From the NCBI GenBank assembly GCA_963792405.1, contig CAWBVU010000006.1:620001-684000 (forward strand): 64,000 nt of DNA. Direction: 5' to 3'. The notes under the pieces are model-generated. The model was given only the letters and a program-made list of their open reading frames with translations. It ran no database searches and was not told the DNA's origin. A program made the translations under genes and the position numbers. Below, piece after piece: positions 36,572 to 45,227 of this stretch. The DNA comes from SZUA-442 sp963792405 (GTDB taxonomy: Bacteria; Actinomycetota; Acidimicrobiia; Spongiisociales; UBA5794). Numbering within the stretch: the first letter of the stretch is position 1; every line of letters starts with the position of its first letter.

Positions 36572-37021
36572 ATGGACTCGCCCGCGTCGCCGTCGCCCGA
36601 TGCCCAGGACCTGCCGCTGCGCGACCGGCTGCCCGACTATGGCGCCGTCTTCGCCGTCGGGTTGCTCGGCTCGGTCGTCGTCGGGTTGGTCGTGTTCGCG
36701 ATCTCCGACGTGTCCCTCGCCTCCTCGATCGGGTACACGCTGATCCTCTACGGCATCGTGCTCATGCTCGCCGGAGGGGCCACGGGCGGTGGCTACACCA
36801 ACCTCGGCATCGGCGCCGTCGGAGCGATGTTCGGGACGAGGCGCACGGACGAGGCGCAGGACGACCTCGGCGAACGCTGGGGGGGGACACCGAAGGTCGA
36901 TCCCCACGAGCGCCTGCGCCGCGGTCTCAGGCCGGAGGCGAACCCCAGGGCCTTCTGGCAGGTCCTCGGCGGGCTCGGGTACGTCGTACTGGGCCTGGCC
37001 ATCGTCGTCATCTGGTCGTAG
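36572..37021 (+). CDS. Membrane protein of unknown function
   Basis: A 149-residue protein with about three membrane helices: about 24-44, 50-78 and a C-terminal helix 131-148 (LGGLGYVVLGLAIVVIWS). The N-terminus is Pro/Asp-rich and probably cytoplasmic, and a charged soluble segment (GTRRTDEAQDDLGERWGGTP...) lies before the last helix. No family recognised. The leaderless promoter supports the start. Its 3' end overlaps the convergent thioesterase gene by 14 nt. Confidence 0.65.
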   Translation: MDSPASPSPDAQDLPLRDRLPDYGAVFAVGLLGSVVVGLVVFAISDVSLASSIGYTLILYGIVLMLAGGATGGGYTNLGIGAVGAMFGTRRTDEAQDDLGERWGGTPKVDPHERLRRGLRPEANPRAFWQVLGGLGYVVLGLAIVVIWS

Positions 37022-37466
37022 CGGCCTCGAGCTCCCCCGTGGGCTCGGCTGCCACGACGAACAGGCCGGTCGAGGATGCCACGAGGGCACCGGCGTCCCA
37101 CATGGATGCGGTGATGGACAACCTCCGGCCCCGCCGATCCGTGACCCGCCCCGTGAGCTCGAAGGCATGGGACGCGGACGCCGGCGCCCGGTACCGCACC
37201 TCGATCCTGGCGGTGAACACCATCACGCCCTCGGTGAGGACCGCAGCCCAGGCCGAGGCCTCATCCAGGGCCGTCGCGACCACGCCGCCATGGAGGGTGT
37301 CGTCGAAGCCCGCGTACTCCGGACGTGGTGCGAACCTGGCGGACAGTTCGCCGTCGTGGACGTCGAACCGGTCGATGTGGAGGCCGATCGGGTTCCCGCG
37401 CCCGCAGCCGAAGCATCGGTCGTATCTCGCTCGGAGGACCTCGATGCGGTCGGGATCCACCCTCAT
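37008..37466 (-). CDS. PaaI-like hotdog-fold thioesterase
   Basis: A 152-residue acyl-CoA thioesterase-type protein. The N-terminal CFGCGRGNPIGLHI (about 13-26) and the central DTLHGGVVATALDEASAWAA (about 49-68) define the PaaI/hotdog family, with HGG and the following Asp/Glu at the active site. It would hydrolyse an acyl-CoA of unknown type. The ATG at 37466 overlaps the stop of xpt (ATGA), so the two are co-translated; no metabolic link between them is obvious. Confidence 0.85.
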   Translation of the reverse strand: MRVDPDRIEVLRARYDRCFGCGRGNPIGLHIDRFDVHDGELSARFAPRPEYAGFDDTLHGGVVATALDEASAWAAVLTEGVMVFTARIEVRYRAPASASHAFELTGRVTDRRGRRLSITASMWDAGALVASSTGLFVVAAEPTGELEAATTR

Positions 37467-38029
37467 GCGCCGGGCCCGAGGTGCAGCTCGCCATCTGCGA
37501 TCCTGGCCGTCACGAGGCTCCGCACCGTGAGGCCAAGGTCCTCGAGCACGGAGCGACCATGGTCGTGCGTCTTCTCGATCACGACGCACACACCTGTGAC
37601 CTCCAGCGCCGCCTCGGTGGCGAGGTCGGCGAGTGCGGCGGCCGCCGTGCCATGGGCGAGGATGTCGTCGACGATGAGGACCCTCGACGCTCCTGCCAGG
37701 GCATTCGGCGAGATCCACAGGAGATACGGAACCCCCTTCGTGCGCGAATGGACCACGCACGACAGCGGGCCCCTGCTCGCCTCGGTCGGGTACTTCTTCG
37801 CATACACGAACGGGACACCGCAGGTGAGCGCGGTTGCCATGGCGGGTGGGATACCGGACGCCTCAGCCGTGAGGATCAGGTCGAAGCCCTCGCCACTGAA
37901 GGCACCTGCGATCTCTTCGCCGATCGCCCGCATCACCTCGGGTTCGACCCTGTGGTTGAGAAAGGAGTCGACCTTCACCAGGTCGCCATCGACCTGCGCC
38001 CGTTCGGTCACGTACCCCAGGAGATCCAC
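37463..38029 (-). CDS. xpt: Xanthine phosphoribosyltransferase
   Basis: A 188-residue type I phosphoribosyltransferase that salvages xanthine to XMP. KVDSFLNHRVEPEVMRAIG (19-37) and LTAEASGIPPAMAT are specific to the Xpt branch, and VLIVDDILAHGTAAA is the PRPP-binding loop. GTG 38029 has a TAGGCT -10 element exactly 6 nt upstream, so the mRNA looks leaderless and no purine riboswitch is present, unlike the Bacillus xpt leader. It is divergent from nth. Adenine phosphoribosyltransferase is the main alternative but fits less well. Confidence 0.87.
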   Translation of the reverse strand: MDLLGYVTERAQVDGDLVKVDSFLNHRVEPEVMRAIGEEIAGAFSGEGFDLILTAEASGIPPAMATALTCGVPFVYAKKYPTEASRGPLSCVVHSRTKGVPYLLWISPNALAGASRVLIVDDILAHGTAAAALADLATEAALEVTGVCVVIEKTHDHGRSVLEDLGLTVRSLVTARIADGELHLGPGA

Positions 38030-38035
38030 GCTGCC

Positions 38036-38041
38036 AGCCTA
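38036..38041 (-). promoter_or_regulatory. -10 element TAGGCT for leaderless xpt
   Basis: On the minus strand TAGGCT ends 6 nt before the xpt GTG at 38029, with no ribosome site between. Confidence 0.5.
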
Positions 38042-38081
38042 GGAGTGCAGGGGTCGGCTCGGTCGGACTCGAGCCGACCGG

Positions 38082-38087
38082 TAGCAT
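38082..38087 (+). promoter_or_regulatory. -10 element TAGCAT of nth
   Basis: TAGCAT ends 9 nt before the nth ATG at 38097, so the leader would be about 2-3 nt. It is divergent from the xpt element 40 bp away. Confidence 0.45.
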
Positions 38088-38096
38088 CGTCGGCTC

Positions 38097-38771
38097 ATGG
38101 CCACCCCCACGCTGCCCGATCCGACCACGGAGGACGTGCGCAACGCCCGCGTGATCCTCCGAAGGCTGCGCAGCCGCTATCCCGTGATGTCCACGGCGCT
38201 CGAGTACGAGGACGCGTGGCAGCTCCTCGTGGCCACGGTCCTGTCGGCCCAGACGACCGACGAGAACGTCAACAGGGTCGCACCCGTGCTCTTCGACCGA
38301 TACCCGACCCCCGAGGACCTCGCCGCCGCCGACCCCGAGGACGTCGAGGCGATCGTGTACTCGACCGGCTTCTACCGCCAGAAGGCCAAGAGCGTGATCG
38401 CGCTCGCGGCGGATCTGGTGGATCGGTTCGGGGGGGAGGTTCCCGCGGACCTCGACCAGCTCACCACCCTCCGCGGCGTCGGCCGGAAGACCGCGTCCGT
38501 CGTGCTCGCCGAGGTCTGGGACATCCCTGCGATCGCCGTCGATACGCACGTCGCCAGGGTGACGCACCGGCTCGGGCTGACCCACAGCGCCGATCCGGCG
38601 AAGATCGAGCGCGAGCTCATGGCCCTGTACCCGGTGCGCGACTGGTCCGGCATCTCGATGCGGTTCATCCAGTTCGGACGCGACGTGTGCGATGCGAGGA
38701 AGCCGAGGTGTTGGGAGTGCCCGCTCGCCGACCGGTGCGCGTTCACGCCGAAGGCGGTGCCACCTGCCTAG
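38097..38771 (+). CDS. nth: Endonuclease III (DNA glycosylase/AP lyase)
   Basis: A 224-residue HhH-GPD glycosylase that removes oxidised pyrimidines and cuts abasic sites. The helix-hairpin-helix TLRGVGRKTASVVLAE contains catalytic Lys131, and Asp149 lies in AVDTHVARV. The C-terminal iron-sulfur loop C198-x6-C205-x2-C208-x5-C214 is complete, so a [4Fe-4S] cluster is expected. It seems leaderless or nearly so. The MATE transporter gene follows after 25 nt. Confidence 0.96.
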   Translation: MATPTLPDPTTEDVRNARVILRRLRSRYPVMSTALEYEDAWQLLVATVLSAQTTDENVNRVAPVLFDRYPTPEDLAAADPEDVEAIVYSTGFYRQKAKSVIALAADLVDRFGGEVPADLDQLTTLRGVGRKTASVVLAEVWDIPAIAVDTHVARVTHRLGLTHSADPAKIERELMALYPVRDWSGISMRFIQFGRDVCDARKPRCWECPLADRCAFTPKAVPPA

Positions 38772-38796
38772 GGGCGCATCGACGGGCGGGGGGCTG

Positions 38797-40137
38797 ATGG
38801 GCGCCTTCAGGCGCAACCCCCGCGATCGTGCCATCGCCGCCCTCGCGATCCCTGCGCTCGGGACGCTCGCGATGGATCCGTTGGTGTCCATCGTCGACAC
38901 GGCGTGGGTGGGGAGACTGGGCACGGTCGCCCTCGCCGCCCTGGCCATCGCCTCTGCGGTCTTCGCTGCGGTGTTCTCCATCTTCAACTTCGTCCACATG
39001 ACGGTGACCCCGCTCGTGGCGGGGGAGGTGGGGAGGGGAGATGTCGAACGCTCGGGAACCATCGCCACGGGCGCCGTCATCGTCTCGTTCACGCTCGGCA
39101 TCGCCGTGGGTGCCCTCGCGATCGTGTTCGCCGAGCCGATCGTGTCACTGTTCGGCGCCGCCGACGACGTGGCGTCGACGGCGACGAGCTATCTGCGTGT
39201 GCGCTTCCTGTCGCTCCCGTTCATGCTCGTCGCGATGGTGGGCCACGGGGTGTTCCGGGGCCATTCGGACACGAGGACACCCTTGTACGTGGCGATCGGG
39301 ATGAACCTCCTGAACCTCGTCCTCGATCCCGTCCTCATGTTCACGTTCGGGTTGGGTGTGGTCGGTGCAGCGTGGGCGACCGTGGTCGCACAGGCCGCGG
39401 CCGCGCTGTGGTTCGTGGCGCTGATGTTCTTCCGTCGGAGGGAGGAGCTCGGGACGACGGGTCGCATCGGTCCGCTCGGCGATCTCGAGATGGGCCGCAT
39501 CCTCGGGTCGGGCTGGCCGATGATGCTGCGCAGCGCCGCCTTGCTGGCCGCCCTCACGGCGACCACCGTGGCCGCCTCCCGCATCGGAACGGACGAGGTC
39601 GCCGCCCACCAGATCGCCATGCAGGTCTGGTTGTTCCTGTCATTCGTCCTCGACTCGTACGCCGTCGCAGCGCAGGCGATGGTGGGGACGGACCTCGGCG
39701 CCGGGGATCGTGGTGGGGCCAGGGCCATCTCGGATCGGCTCCTCGCGCTCGGCTTCGTGACGGGGTGCGGGTTGTCCGTCGCGCTCGCCGTCACGGCACC
39801 GCTCGTGCCGCTGTTGTTCTCCGCCGACGAGGCGGTCACGGCCCAGCTCGCGTCGATCTATCCGTTCGTCGTGGTGCTCCAGCCGATCACCGCCCTCGTC
39901 TATGTCTGGGACGGAATCGGGATCGGCGCAAGCGCCTTCGGCTACCTCGCCGTCTCGATGCTGGTCGCAGGCGCCCTCGCACTCGGCACGCTGGCACTCG
40001 TCGGGGACACGCTCGTGGGCGTGTGGGTGGGGGTCCTCGTCCTGACCCTCAGCCGGGCGGTGGCACTTGGATGGTGGTACGTCGTCGGGCCCCTGGGGCA
40101 CGCACGAGGTCCATTCCCCGTGTCTCCGGGAGCCTGA
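38797..40137 (+). CDS. MATE family efflux transporter
   Basis: A 446-residue protein with about 12 membrane helices in two MATE repeats. The first repeat starts with AIAALAIPALGTLAMDPLVSIVDTAWVGRLG (split, about 12-42), the classical MATE/DinF N-terminus, and the second with GWPMMLRSAALLAALTATTVAASRIG. It probably exports drugs or metabolites using H+ or Na+; the substrate is unknown. The ATG at 38797 gives the family-typical start. Its last 89 nt overlap the convergent MFS gene. Confidence 0.9.
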   Translation: MGAFRRNPRDRAIAALAIPALGTLAMDPLVSIVDTAWVGRLGTVALAALAIASAVFAAVFSIFNFVHMTVTPLVAGEVGRGDVERSGTIATGAVIVSFTLGIAVGALAIVFAEPIVSLFGAADDVASTATSYLRVRFLSLPFMLVAMVGHGVFRGHSDTRTPLYVAIGMNLLNLVLDPVLMFTFGLGVVGAAWATVVAQAAAALWFVALMFFRRREELGTTGRIGPLGDLEMGRILGSGWPMMLRSAALLAALTATTVAASRIGTDEVAAHQIAMQVWLFLSFVLDSYAVAAQAMVGTDLGAGDRGGARAISDRLLALGFVTGCGLSVALAVTAPLVPLLFSADEAVTAQLASIYPFVVVLQPITALVYVWDGIGIGASAFGYLAVSMLVAGALALGTLALVGDTLVGVWVGVLVLTLSRAVALGWWYVVGPLGHARGPFPVSPGA

Positions 40138-41308
40138 GCTCGAGGACGACCGAGATGACGAGGCCGGCTGAGAGGATCCCGACCGTCGTCGGCAGCCCGA
40201 GGCGGTCGATGAGCACCGCGCCCGTGAGAAAGCCTGCGATGGATCCGACGATCGCCGCATTCGTGACCCACGCGTTCGCGGTCGCCCTGACCCTCGTGGG
40301 GAACAGCTCCGATCGCTGTGCACCGAACGAGGGCGTGAGCATCGTGGCGCCGAACGTGGCGAGGAAGATCGCCCCAGCGAGGAACCACCCGGAGTCCAGG
40401 CCGTAGAAGGCGACCCCGCCGATGAGGCCGAGGGCGAGGGCCATCACCACGGTCGGCCTCCGACCGAGGCGGTCGGCGGCGATCCCTCCGACGAGCAGGC
40501 CGACGGTGCCAAGCCCGGAGAAGACGATCAGGAGGAACCTGGCCGCCCCGGTGTCCCACTGCAGGTCGTTGATCATCCGCTCGAGCACGAAGTCGAAGGC
40601 GGGGGAGGAGAACGCGGCCACGAAGAAGGAGATCCCGGCGAGGGGCCAGAAGTGTCGAGACAGGCCCATCCCCAGCGCCTTGATGAACGAGATCCTGGGT
40701 GCGGCGACGAATGCCCTGCTCTCGGGCAGGTAGCGCATCAGGAGCGGCATGAACAGCAAGCCGAGTGCCGGGAGCCCGAAGAGGACCCGCCAGGCGTTGT
40801 CGTTGCTCTCTGCGATGGGGAGCAGGACGAGCCCCAGACCGACACCGAGCGAGCCTGCAAGCCCGAACACGCCGATCCCGAGCGCTCGCATCCGGGGCTG
40901 GATCTGTTCGGCGATCAGCACCACCGTCAACGCCGCGATGGCCACGAGGCAGAGGCGCACCAGCGCCTGCGTGGCCACGTACGCCGCCACCGTCGGGAGC
41001 AGCGCGGTTCCGAGGCTCGCGATCAGCATCAGCGCGAAGGCACCGAGGATGGGTCGCTTCCTGCCGTGGGTGTCCGCGGACATCGAGAAGAGCACGCCGA
41101 GCAGCGACACCGCCCTGACGAGGGCGAACGCCGCGCTCATCTGCCCCTCGGTGAGGTCGAGCGCGGTGCGGGCGAACGGGAGCGTGTGGGGCATCTGGGC
41201 GCCTGCGTATCCCGCGACGAACCCGATGATCGAGGTGAGGAACAGGACACGACGGTCGGTCGCGGTGAACGCGGTCGTGTTCGATTGGGTGGAGTACGAG
41301 AGTCCCAT
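40049..41308 (-). CDS. Major facilitator superfamily transporter
   Basis: A 419-residue protein with about 12 membrane helices. The MFS loop-2/3 motif appears as SADTHGRKRPILGA (about 72-85) and again as GGIAADRLGRRPTVVMA in the second half. PTRVRATANAWVTNAAIVGS near the C-terminus resembles sugar/metabolite-type MFS proteins. The substrate is unknown. The ATG at 41308 lies about 17 nt downstream of the start implied by a minus-strand TAGTCT -10 element (41332-41337). The C-terminal 29 codons are antisense to the MATE gene. Confidence 0.88.
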   Translation of the reverse strand: MGLSYSTQSNTTAFTATDRRVLFLTSIIGFVAGYAGAQMPHTLPFARTALDLTEGQMSAAFALVRAVSLLGVLFSMSADTHGRKRPILGAFALMLIASLGTALLPTVAAYVATQALVRLCLVAIAALTVVLIAEQIQPRMRALGIGVFGLAGSLGVGLGLVLLPIAESNDNAWRVLFGLPALGLLFMPLLMRYLPESRAFVAAPRISFIKALGMGLSRHFWPLAGISFFVAAFSSPAFDFVLERMINDLQWDTGAARFLLIVFSGLGTVGLLVGGIAADRLGRRPTVVMALALGLIGGVAFYGLDSGWFLAGAIFLATFGATMLTPSFGAQRSELFPTRVRATANAWVTNAAIVGSIAGFLTGAVLIDRLGLPTTVGILSAGLVISVVLELRLPETRGMDLVRAPGARRRTTIQVPPPG

Positions 41309-41494
41309 GGTGCCCGGGTCGACGGGTGCCGAGACTAGTGATGGCCTCGGCGAACGATCGTGCAATGGGGGGCTCGGACCACGAGGTGGCGTCCGCATGC
41401 GTGCCGGCAGGATCGGGAACACACGGGGGCCCCGTACCGTTGGGTCCACGACAGCGGACGACAGCGGTTCGTCCGTGCCAGCGATCGAAGGGCA

Positions 41495-42244
41495 ATGGTG
41501 GAAGTCTCGATCCTCGCCGCAGTGTTCGCAGGGGCAGCCTCGTTCATCTCCCCCTGCGTGCTCCCGTTGCTGCCGGGCTACGTCTCGTTGATGTCCGGCT
41601 ACGACATGGCCGAGCTGGCGGAGGGCGACGTCTCCATGCGCCGCGTCGTCGGCCGCACCGCGCTGTTCGTCCTCGGCTTCTCCGTGGTGTTCATCTCGCT
41701 CGGTGCCACCGCCACATCGTTGTCGAGCTTCCTCAACCGCGGCATCTTCACGACCATCGCGGGCTGGCTGATCATCGCGATGGGCCTGTTCATCGCGATC
41801 ACGGCGATCTGGACACCTCAATGGCTCCTCCCTGTGATGAAGGACCGGAGGATCGAATCGTCCGGTGCGAGGCGCTTCGGGCTCTTCGGCCCGCCGCTCA
41901 TGGGTGCGGCCTTCGCCTTCGGATGGACGCCATGCATCGGGCCGTTCCTCGCGTCGGCCTTGCTCCTCGGTGCCAATGAGGAGACGGTGCTCGAGGGCAT
42001 GATCGTCCTGTTCTTCTACAGCGTGGGGCTCGGTATCCCGTTCCTGCTCACGTCGCTGCTCCTCGCGAAGGCGTTCTCGGCCTTCGCGTGGGTCAAGCGG
42101 TACCTGACCCAGATCACGGTGGTGTCCGGGCTGTTGTTGTCGGGATTCGGGGTCCTCCTCGTGACCGGTCAGATCACGGACCTCTCGGCGTGGTTCTCCG
42201 ACCTCCTCGTCAGGCTCGGCCTCGAGGACCTCGCGGAGGTCTGA
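41495..42244 (+). CDS. ccdA: Cytochrome c biogenesis protein CcdA (DsbD-like)
   Basis: A 249-residue membrane protein with six helices that passes electrons from cytoplasmic thioredoxin to the outside, for apocytochrome c or other thiol proteins. The two conserved cysteines are present: Cys21 in FISPCVLPLLPGY and Cys147 in FGWTPCIGP. The ATG at 41495 has a GAAGGG site and gives the standard start. No cytochrome assembly genes (ResB/ResC) are adjacent, so the partner is elsewhere. TACCGT at 41431-41436 may be its -10 element. Confidence 0.92.
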   Translation: MVEVSILAAVFAGAASFISPCVLPLLPGYVSLMSGYDMAELAEGDVSMRRVVGRTALFVLGFSVVFISLGATATSLSSFLNRGIFTTIAGWLIIAMGLFIAITAIWTPQWLLPVMKDRRIESSGARRFGLFGPPLMGAAFAFGWTPCIGPFLASALLLGANEETVLEGMIVLFFYSVGLGIPFLLTSLLLAKAFSAFAWVKRYLTQITVVSGLLLSGFGVLLVTGQITDLSAWFSDLLVRLGLEDLAEV

Positions 42245-42257
42245 CCTCGGCGCGCGG

Positions 42258-42263
42258 TAGCCT
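42258..42263 (+). promoter_or_regulatory. -10 element TAGCCT for leaderless trpE
   Basis: TAGCCT ends exactly 6 nt before the trpE ATG at 42270. A leaderless trpE leaves no room for a transcription attenuator or leader peptide. Confidence 0.55.
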
Positions 42264-42269
42264 CCCGGG

Positions 42270-43787
42270 ATGCAGCCGTCGCTCAGCCTGGAGGGGTTCC
42301 TTCGCCTCGCACAGCATCACCCGGTCGTCCCGATCGCAATCGAGGTGATGGGGGACAGGCACACTCCGGTGTCCGTGTTCGAATGCCTCGTCGGTGACGA
42401 CGACGGATTCATCCTCGAGTCGGTCGAGGGTGGCGAGCGCTGGGCACGCTGGTCCTTCATCGGCTGGGACCCGCACTTCACCTTCCTGTCCCGCGACGGC
42501 GTCACCACCGCAGACGCCTCTTCGATCGACGTGCCGGACGGTGATCCGCTCGACGTGCTCGAGGCCCTGACCAACGGGTACCGGGTACCGACGGATGGCG
42601 ACCTCGGGTTCCCTGGCACCGTCCCCCCGCTGCACTCGGGGGTCGTCGGCTTCCTCGGCTACGACGCCGTGAGGTACATCGAACACCTCCCGAACAGGCC
42701 CCCGGACGACAGGGGACTCCCCGAGATGGTGTGGCAGGTGGTGGGCGGGGTGGCGGCATTCGACCGGCTCAGGGACACGATCGTCCTGATCCGCAATGTC
42801 TTCGTCTCCGAGGATCCCGAGGGCGACTACGCACGAGCGTGTCACGCGCTCGACGACGCCGTCGCACGGCTGGCGTCGAGCGGGTCCACCGACGTGGCGC
42901 CACGTCCGCCGTTCGACCGAACCGCCCCCGCGATCGCGAACATGTCGAGGCTCGAATTCGAGGACGGCGTCCGTCGTGCGATCAGCCACATCGAGGCGGG
43001 AGATGCGTTCCAGATCGTGCCCTCGATCAGGTTCGAAGCCACACTCGATGCCTCCTCATTCGACCTGTACCGCGCCCTGAGGATCGTCAACCCCTCGCCT
43101 TTCATGTTCCTCGTCCGCTCTGGCGAGGTGGCCATCGTCGGATCCTCCCCCGAGCTGATGTCGAGGGTGCGTGGCGGCCGTGCCGTCTCCCGCCCGATCG
43201 CCGGGACCCGACCAAGGGGCCGGACACCGGAGGAGGACCTCGCCCTCGAGGAGGAGCTCCTCGCCGACCCGAAGGAACGTGCGGAGCACGTGATGCTGAT
43301 CGACCTCGCACGCAACGACCTCGGCCGGGTGTGCGAGTTCGGAACGGTGGCCGTCGACGACCTCATGGTGATCGAGCGCTACTCGCACGTGATGCACATC
43401 GTGTCGGGGGTGTCGGGCGACCTGAGGGAAGGTGTCGGCCCGGTCGACGTGCTGAGGGCGACCTTCCCGCACGGCACCGTGAGTGGCGCACCCAAGGTGC
43501 GCGCCATGGAGATCATCGATGACCTCGAGCCGACGGCGAGGGGTCCGTATGCGGGCGCCGTGGGGTACATCGACTTCTCCGGCAACCTCGACACGGCGAT
43601 CGCCCTCCGCACCTGCGTGGTGTCGGGCTCGACCGCATGGGTCCAGGCCGGTGCGGGTGTGGTCGCGGACTCGGATCCCTCGCGCGAGTACGACGAGTGC
43701 GTCACCAAGGCGATGGCGGTACTCACCGCCATCGCAGCGGCGAACGAGCTCGCCGCGATGACGCGATCTCCGCACCGGGCGTCATAG
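42270..43787 (+). CDS. trpE: Anthranilate synthase component I
   Basis: A 505-residue chorismate-utilising enzyme that makes anthranilate with a glutamine amidotransferase subunit. FILESVEGGERWARWSFIG near 49-67 carries the LLES-type tryptophan feedback site. The catalytic domain has GDAFQIVPS, RPIAGTRPRG, AEHVMLIDLARNDLGRV and PHGTVSGAPKVRAMEIID, the full TrpE set. No trpG or trpD is adjacent, so both must be elsewhere. It begins a trpE-C-F-B-A cluster. Transcription appears leaderless. Confidence 0.95.
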   Translation: MQPSLSLEGFLRLAQHHPVVPIAIEVMGDRHTPVSVFECLVGDDDGFILESVEGGERWARWSFIGWDPHFTFLSRDGVTTADASSIDVPDGDPLDVLEALTNGYRVPTDGDLGFPGTVPPLHSGVVGFLGYDAVRYIEHLPNRPPDDRGLPEMVWQVVGGVAAFDRLRDTIVLIRNVFVSEDPEGDYARACHALDDAVARLASSGSTDVAPRPPFDRTAPAIANMSRLEFEDGVRRAISHIEAGDAFQIVPSIRFEATLDASSFDLYRALRIVNPSPFMFLVRSGEVAIVGSSPELMSRVRGGRAVSRPIAGTRPRGRTPEEDLALEEELLADPKERAEHVMLIDLARNDLGRVCEFGTVAVDDLMVIERYSHVMHIVSGVSGDLREGVGPVDVLRATFPHGTVSGAPKVRAMEIIDDLEPTARGPYAGAVGYIDFSGNLDTAIALRTCVVSGSTAWVQAGAGVVADSDPSREYDECVTKAMAVLTAIAAANELAAMTRSPHRAS

Positions 43788-43790
43788 CAT
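43785..43790 (+). promoter_or_regulatory. -10 element TAGCAT for leaderless trpC
   Basis: TAGCAT overlaps the trpE stop codon and ends 6 nt before the trpC GTG at 43797. It suggests a second, internal promoter in the trp cluster. Confidence 0.45.
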
Positions 43791-43796
43791 GCAGGT

Positions 43797-44567
43797 GTGA
43801 TCCTCGACGAGATCCTCCTTTCGGCAGACGCGCGTGCAGACGTGGCTGCCGATGCCATCGACCGGTTCAAGGCGGCAGCCGAGATCGCGCCACGTGCCCG
43901 GAGTTTCGCCGCGGCCCTCGAGAGGCCGTCGCTCGGCGTCATCGCGGAGATCAAGCGCAGATCGCCGTCCGCGGGTGACATCGCGTCCGAACTCGACCCC
44001 GTCGTCCAGGCTGTCGCGTACCAGGCGGGTGGCGCGGATGCGATCTCCGTGCTCACGGAACCCGACTTCTTCGGGGGTTCCCTCGACGACCTCATGGCCG
44101 TCAGGGATGCCGTCAACCTGCCGATCCTGCGCAAGGACTTCACGAGGAACCGTGCCCAGATCTGGGAGGCACGGGCGGCGGGCGCCGATGCGGTCCTGCT
44201 CATCGTCGCCACGATGACCGAGGCGACCCTCGTGGAGCTGGTCGAGGAGGCGGACGACGTGGGGATCGACGCAATGGTCGAGGCGCATTCGGTCGACGAG
44301 GTGAAGAGGGCGGAGGCCGCAGGAGCCTCCATCATCGGCGTCAACAACCGCGACCTCACGACGTTCGTGACCGATCTCGCCGTCGCGGAGGCGGCGGCGC
44401 CGTTCATCAGGAGGGACGTGGTCGGCGTGGCGGAGTCCGGCGTGTGGGATGCGGAGGGTGCGGGTCGGATGCATCGGGCCGGATATGACGCGATCCTCGT
44501 CGGCGAAGCCCTCGTGCGGCACCCTGATCCGGCTGCGTTCGTCGCGGAGCTCAAGCGTGCGCGGTGA
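43797..44567 (+). CDS. trpC: Indole-3-glycerol phosphate synthase
   Basis: A 256-residue TIM barrel that converts CdRP to indole-3-glycerol phosphate. The catalytic set is present: Glu and Lys in VIAEIKRRSPSAGDI (about 42-56), LPILRKDF near 104-111, NNRDLTTF near 182-189 and VAESGVW near 209-215. GTG 43797 has no ribosome site and appears to be read from an internal leaderless promoter. It overlaps trpF by 4 nt. Confidence 0.95.
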   Translation: MILDEILLSADARADVAADAIDRFKAAAEIAPRARSFAAALERPSLGVIAEIKRRSPSAGDIASELDPVVQAVAYQAGGADAISVLTEPDFFGGSLDDLMAVRDAVNLPILRKDFTRNRAQIWEARAAGADAVLLIVATMTEATLVELVEEADDVGIDAMVEAHSVDEVKRAEAAGASIIGVNNRDLTTFVTDLAVAEAAAPFIRRDVVGVAESGVWDAEGAGRMHRAGYDAILVGEALVRHPDPAAFVAELKRAR

Positions 44568-45220
44568 GCTCCGCCCGATCCGCTGCACCAACTGAACGGG
44601 ACCAGGCGATGACGTGGGTCAAGGTGTGCGGGATCACCACGGTCGAGGCTCGCGATGCCGCCGTGGAGGCAGGAGCCGACGCACTGGGCTTCGTGCTGGT
44701 CGAGGGCTCGCCCCGCTGGGTCGACGTGCAGACCGCTGCGGCCCTGATCCGCGACACACCGATCCGGACGTACGTCCTCGTCGACGGGCCAGACCCTTCC
44801 CTCGCCCTCGCCCTCGCCGAGGCATCGGCGGCGTCCGGGATCCAGCCGTACGGACCTATGGCGGCCACGGCCGCTGCCATGGGTCTCGCACGGGGCTACG
44901 ACGTGCTCTTCCCCGTCCCCGTCCCCGTCGACGGGCTGGACGCCGAGGCGCTCGTGCCGGACGGCGCCATGGTGCTGTTCGACACGGCCGCTCCCGATCG
45001 TCACGGTGGCACGGGTCGGACCTTCGACTGGTCCTCCCTCGAAGGTGTCGACCGGCCATTCGTCCTCGCAGGTGGTCTCGGTCCCGACAACGTCGCAGCT
45101 GCCATCGAGGCAGTCCGGCCGTGGGGGGTCGACGCGTCGAGCAGGCTCGAATCGGTACCCGGGGTGAAGGACCCCGATACCATCCGGGCGTTCGTCACGA
45201 GGGCGAAAGCTGCGGGGTGA
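44564..45220 (+). CDS. trpF: Phosphoribosylanthranilate isomerase TrpF
   Basis: A TIM-barrel isomerase between trpC and trpB. WVKVCGITTVEARDAA contains the catalytic cysteine, FDTAAPDRHGGTGRTFDW holds the catalytic aspartate region, and AGGLGPDNV and GVDASSRLESVPGVKD are the phosphate-binding end. The GTG at 44564 overlaps trpC (GTGA), giving 218 residues; an ATG at 44609 would give the more usual 203 and remove an unconserved VSSARSAAPTERDQA lead. Many actinobacteria lack trpF and use PriA for this step, so a dedicated gene is notable. Confidence 0.9.
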   Translation: MSSARSAAPTERDQAMTWVKVCGITTVEARDAAVEAGADALGFVLVEGSPRWVDVQTAAALIRDTPIRTYVLVDGPDPSLALALAEASAASGIQPYGPMAATAAAMGLARGYDVLFPVPVPVDGLDAEALVPDGAMVLFDTAAPDRHGGTGRTFDWSSLEGVDRPFVLAGGLGPDNVAAAIEAVRPWGVDASSRLESVPGVKDPDTIRAFVTRAKAAG

Positions 45221-45227
45221 GGTCGGG

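Noticed and set aside
37463..38060. Purine riboswitch in front of xpt
   Set aside because: The -10 element lies 6 nt before the start codon, so there is no leader to hold one.
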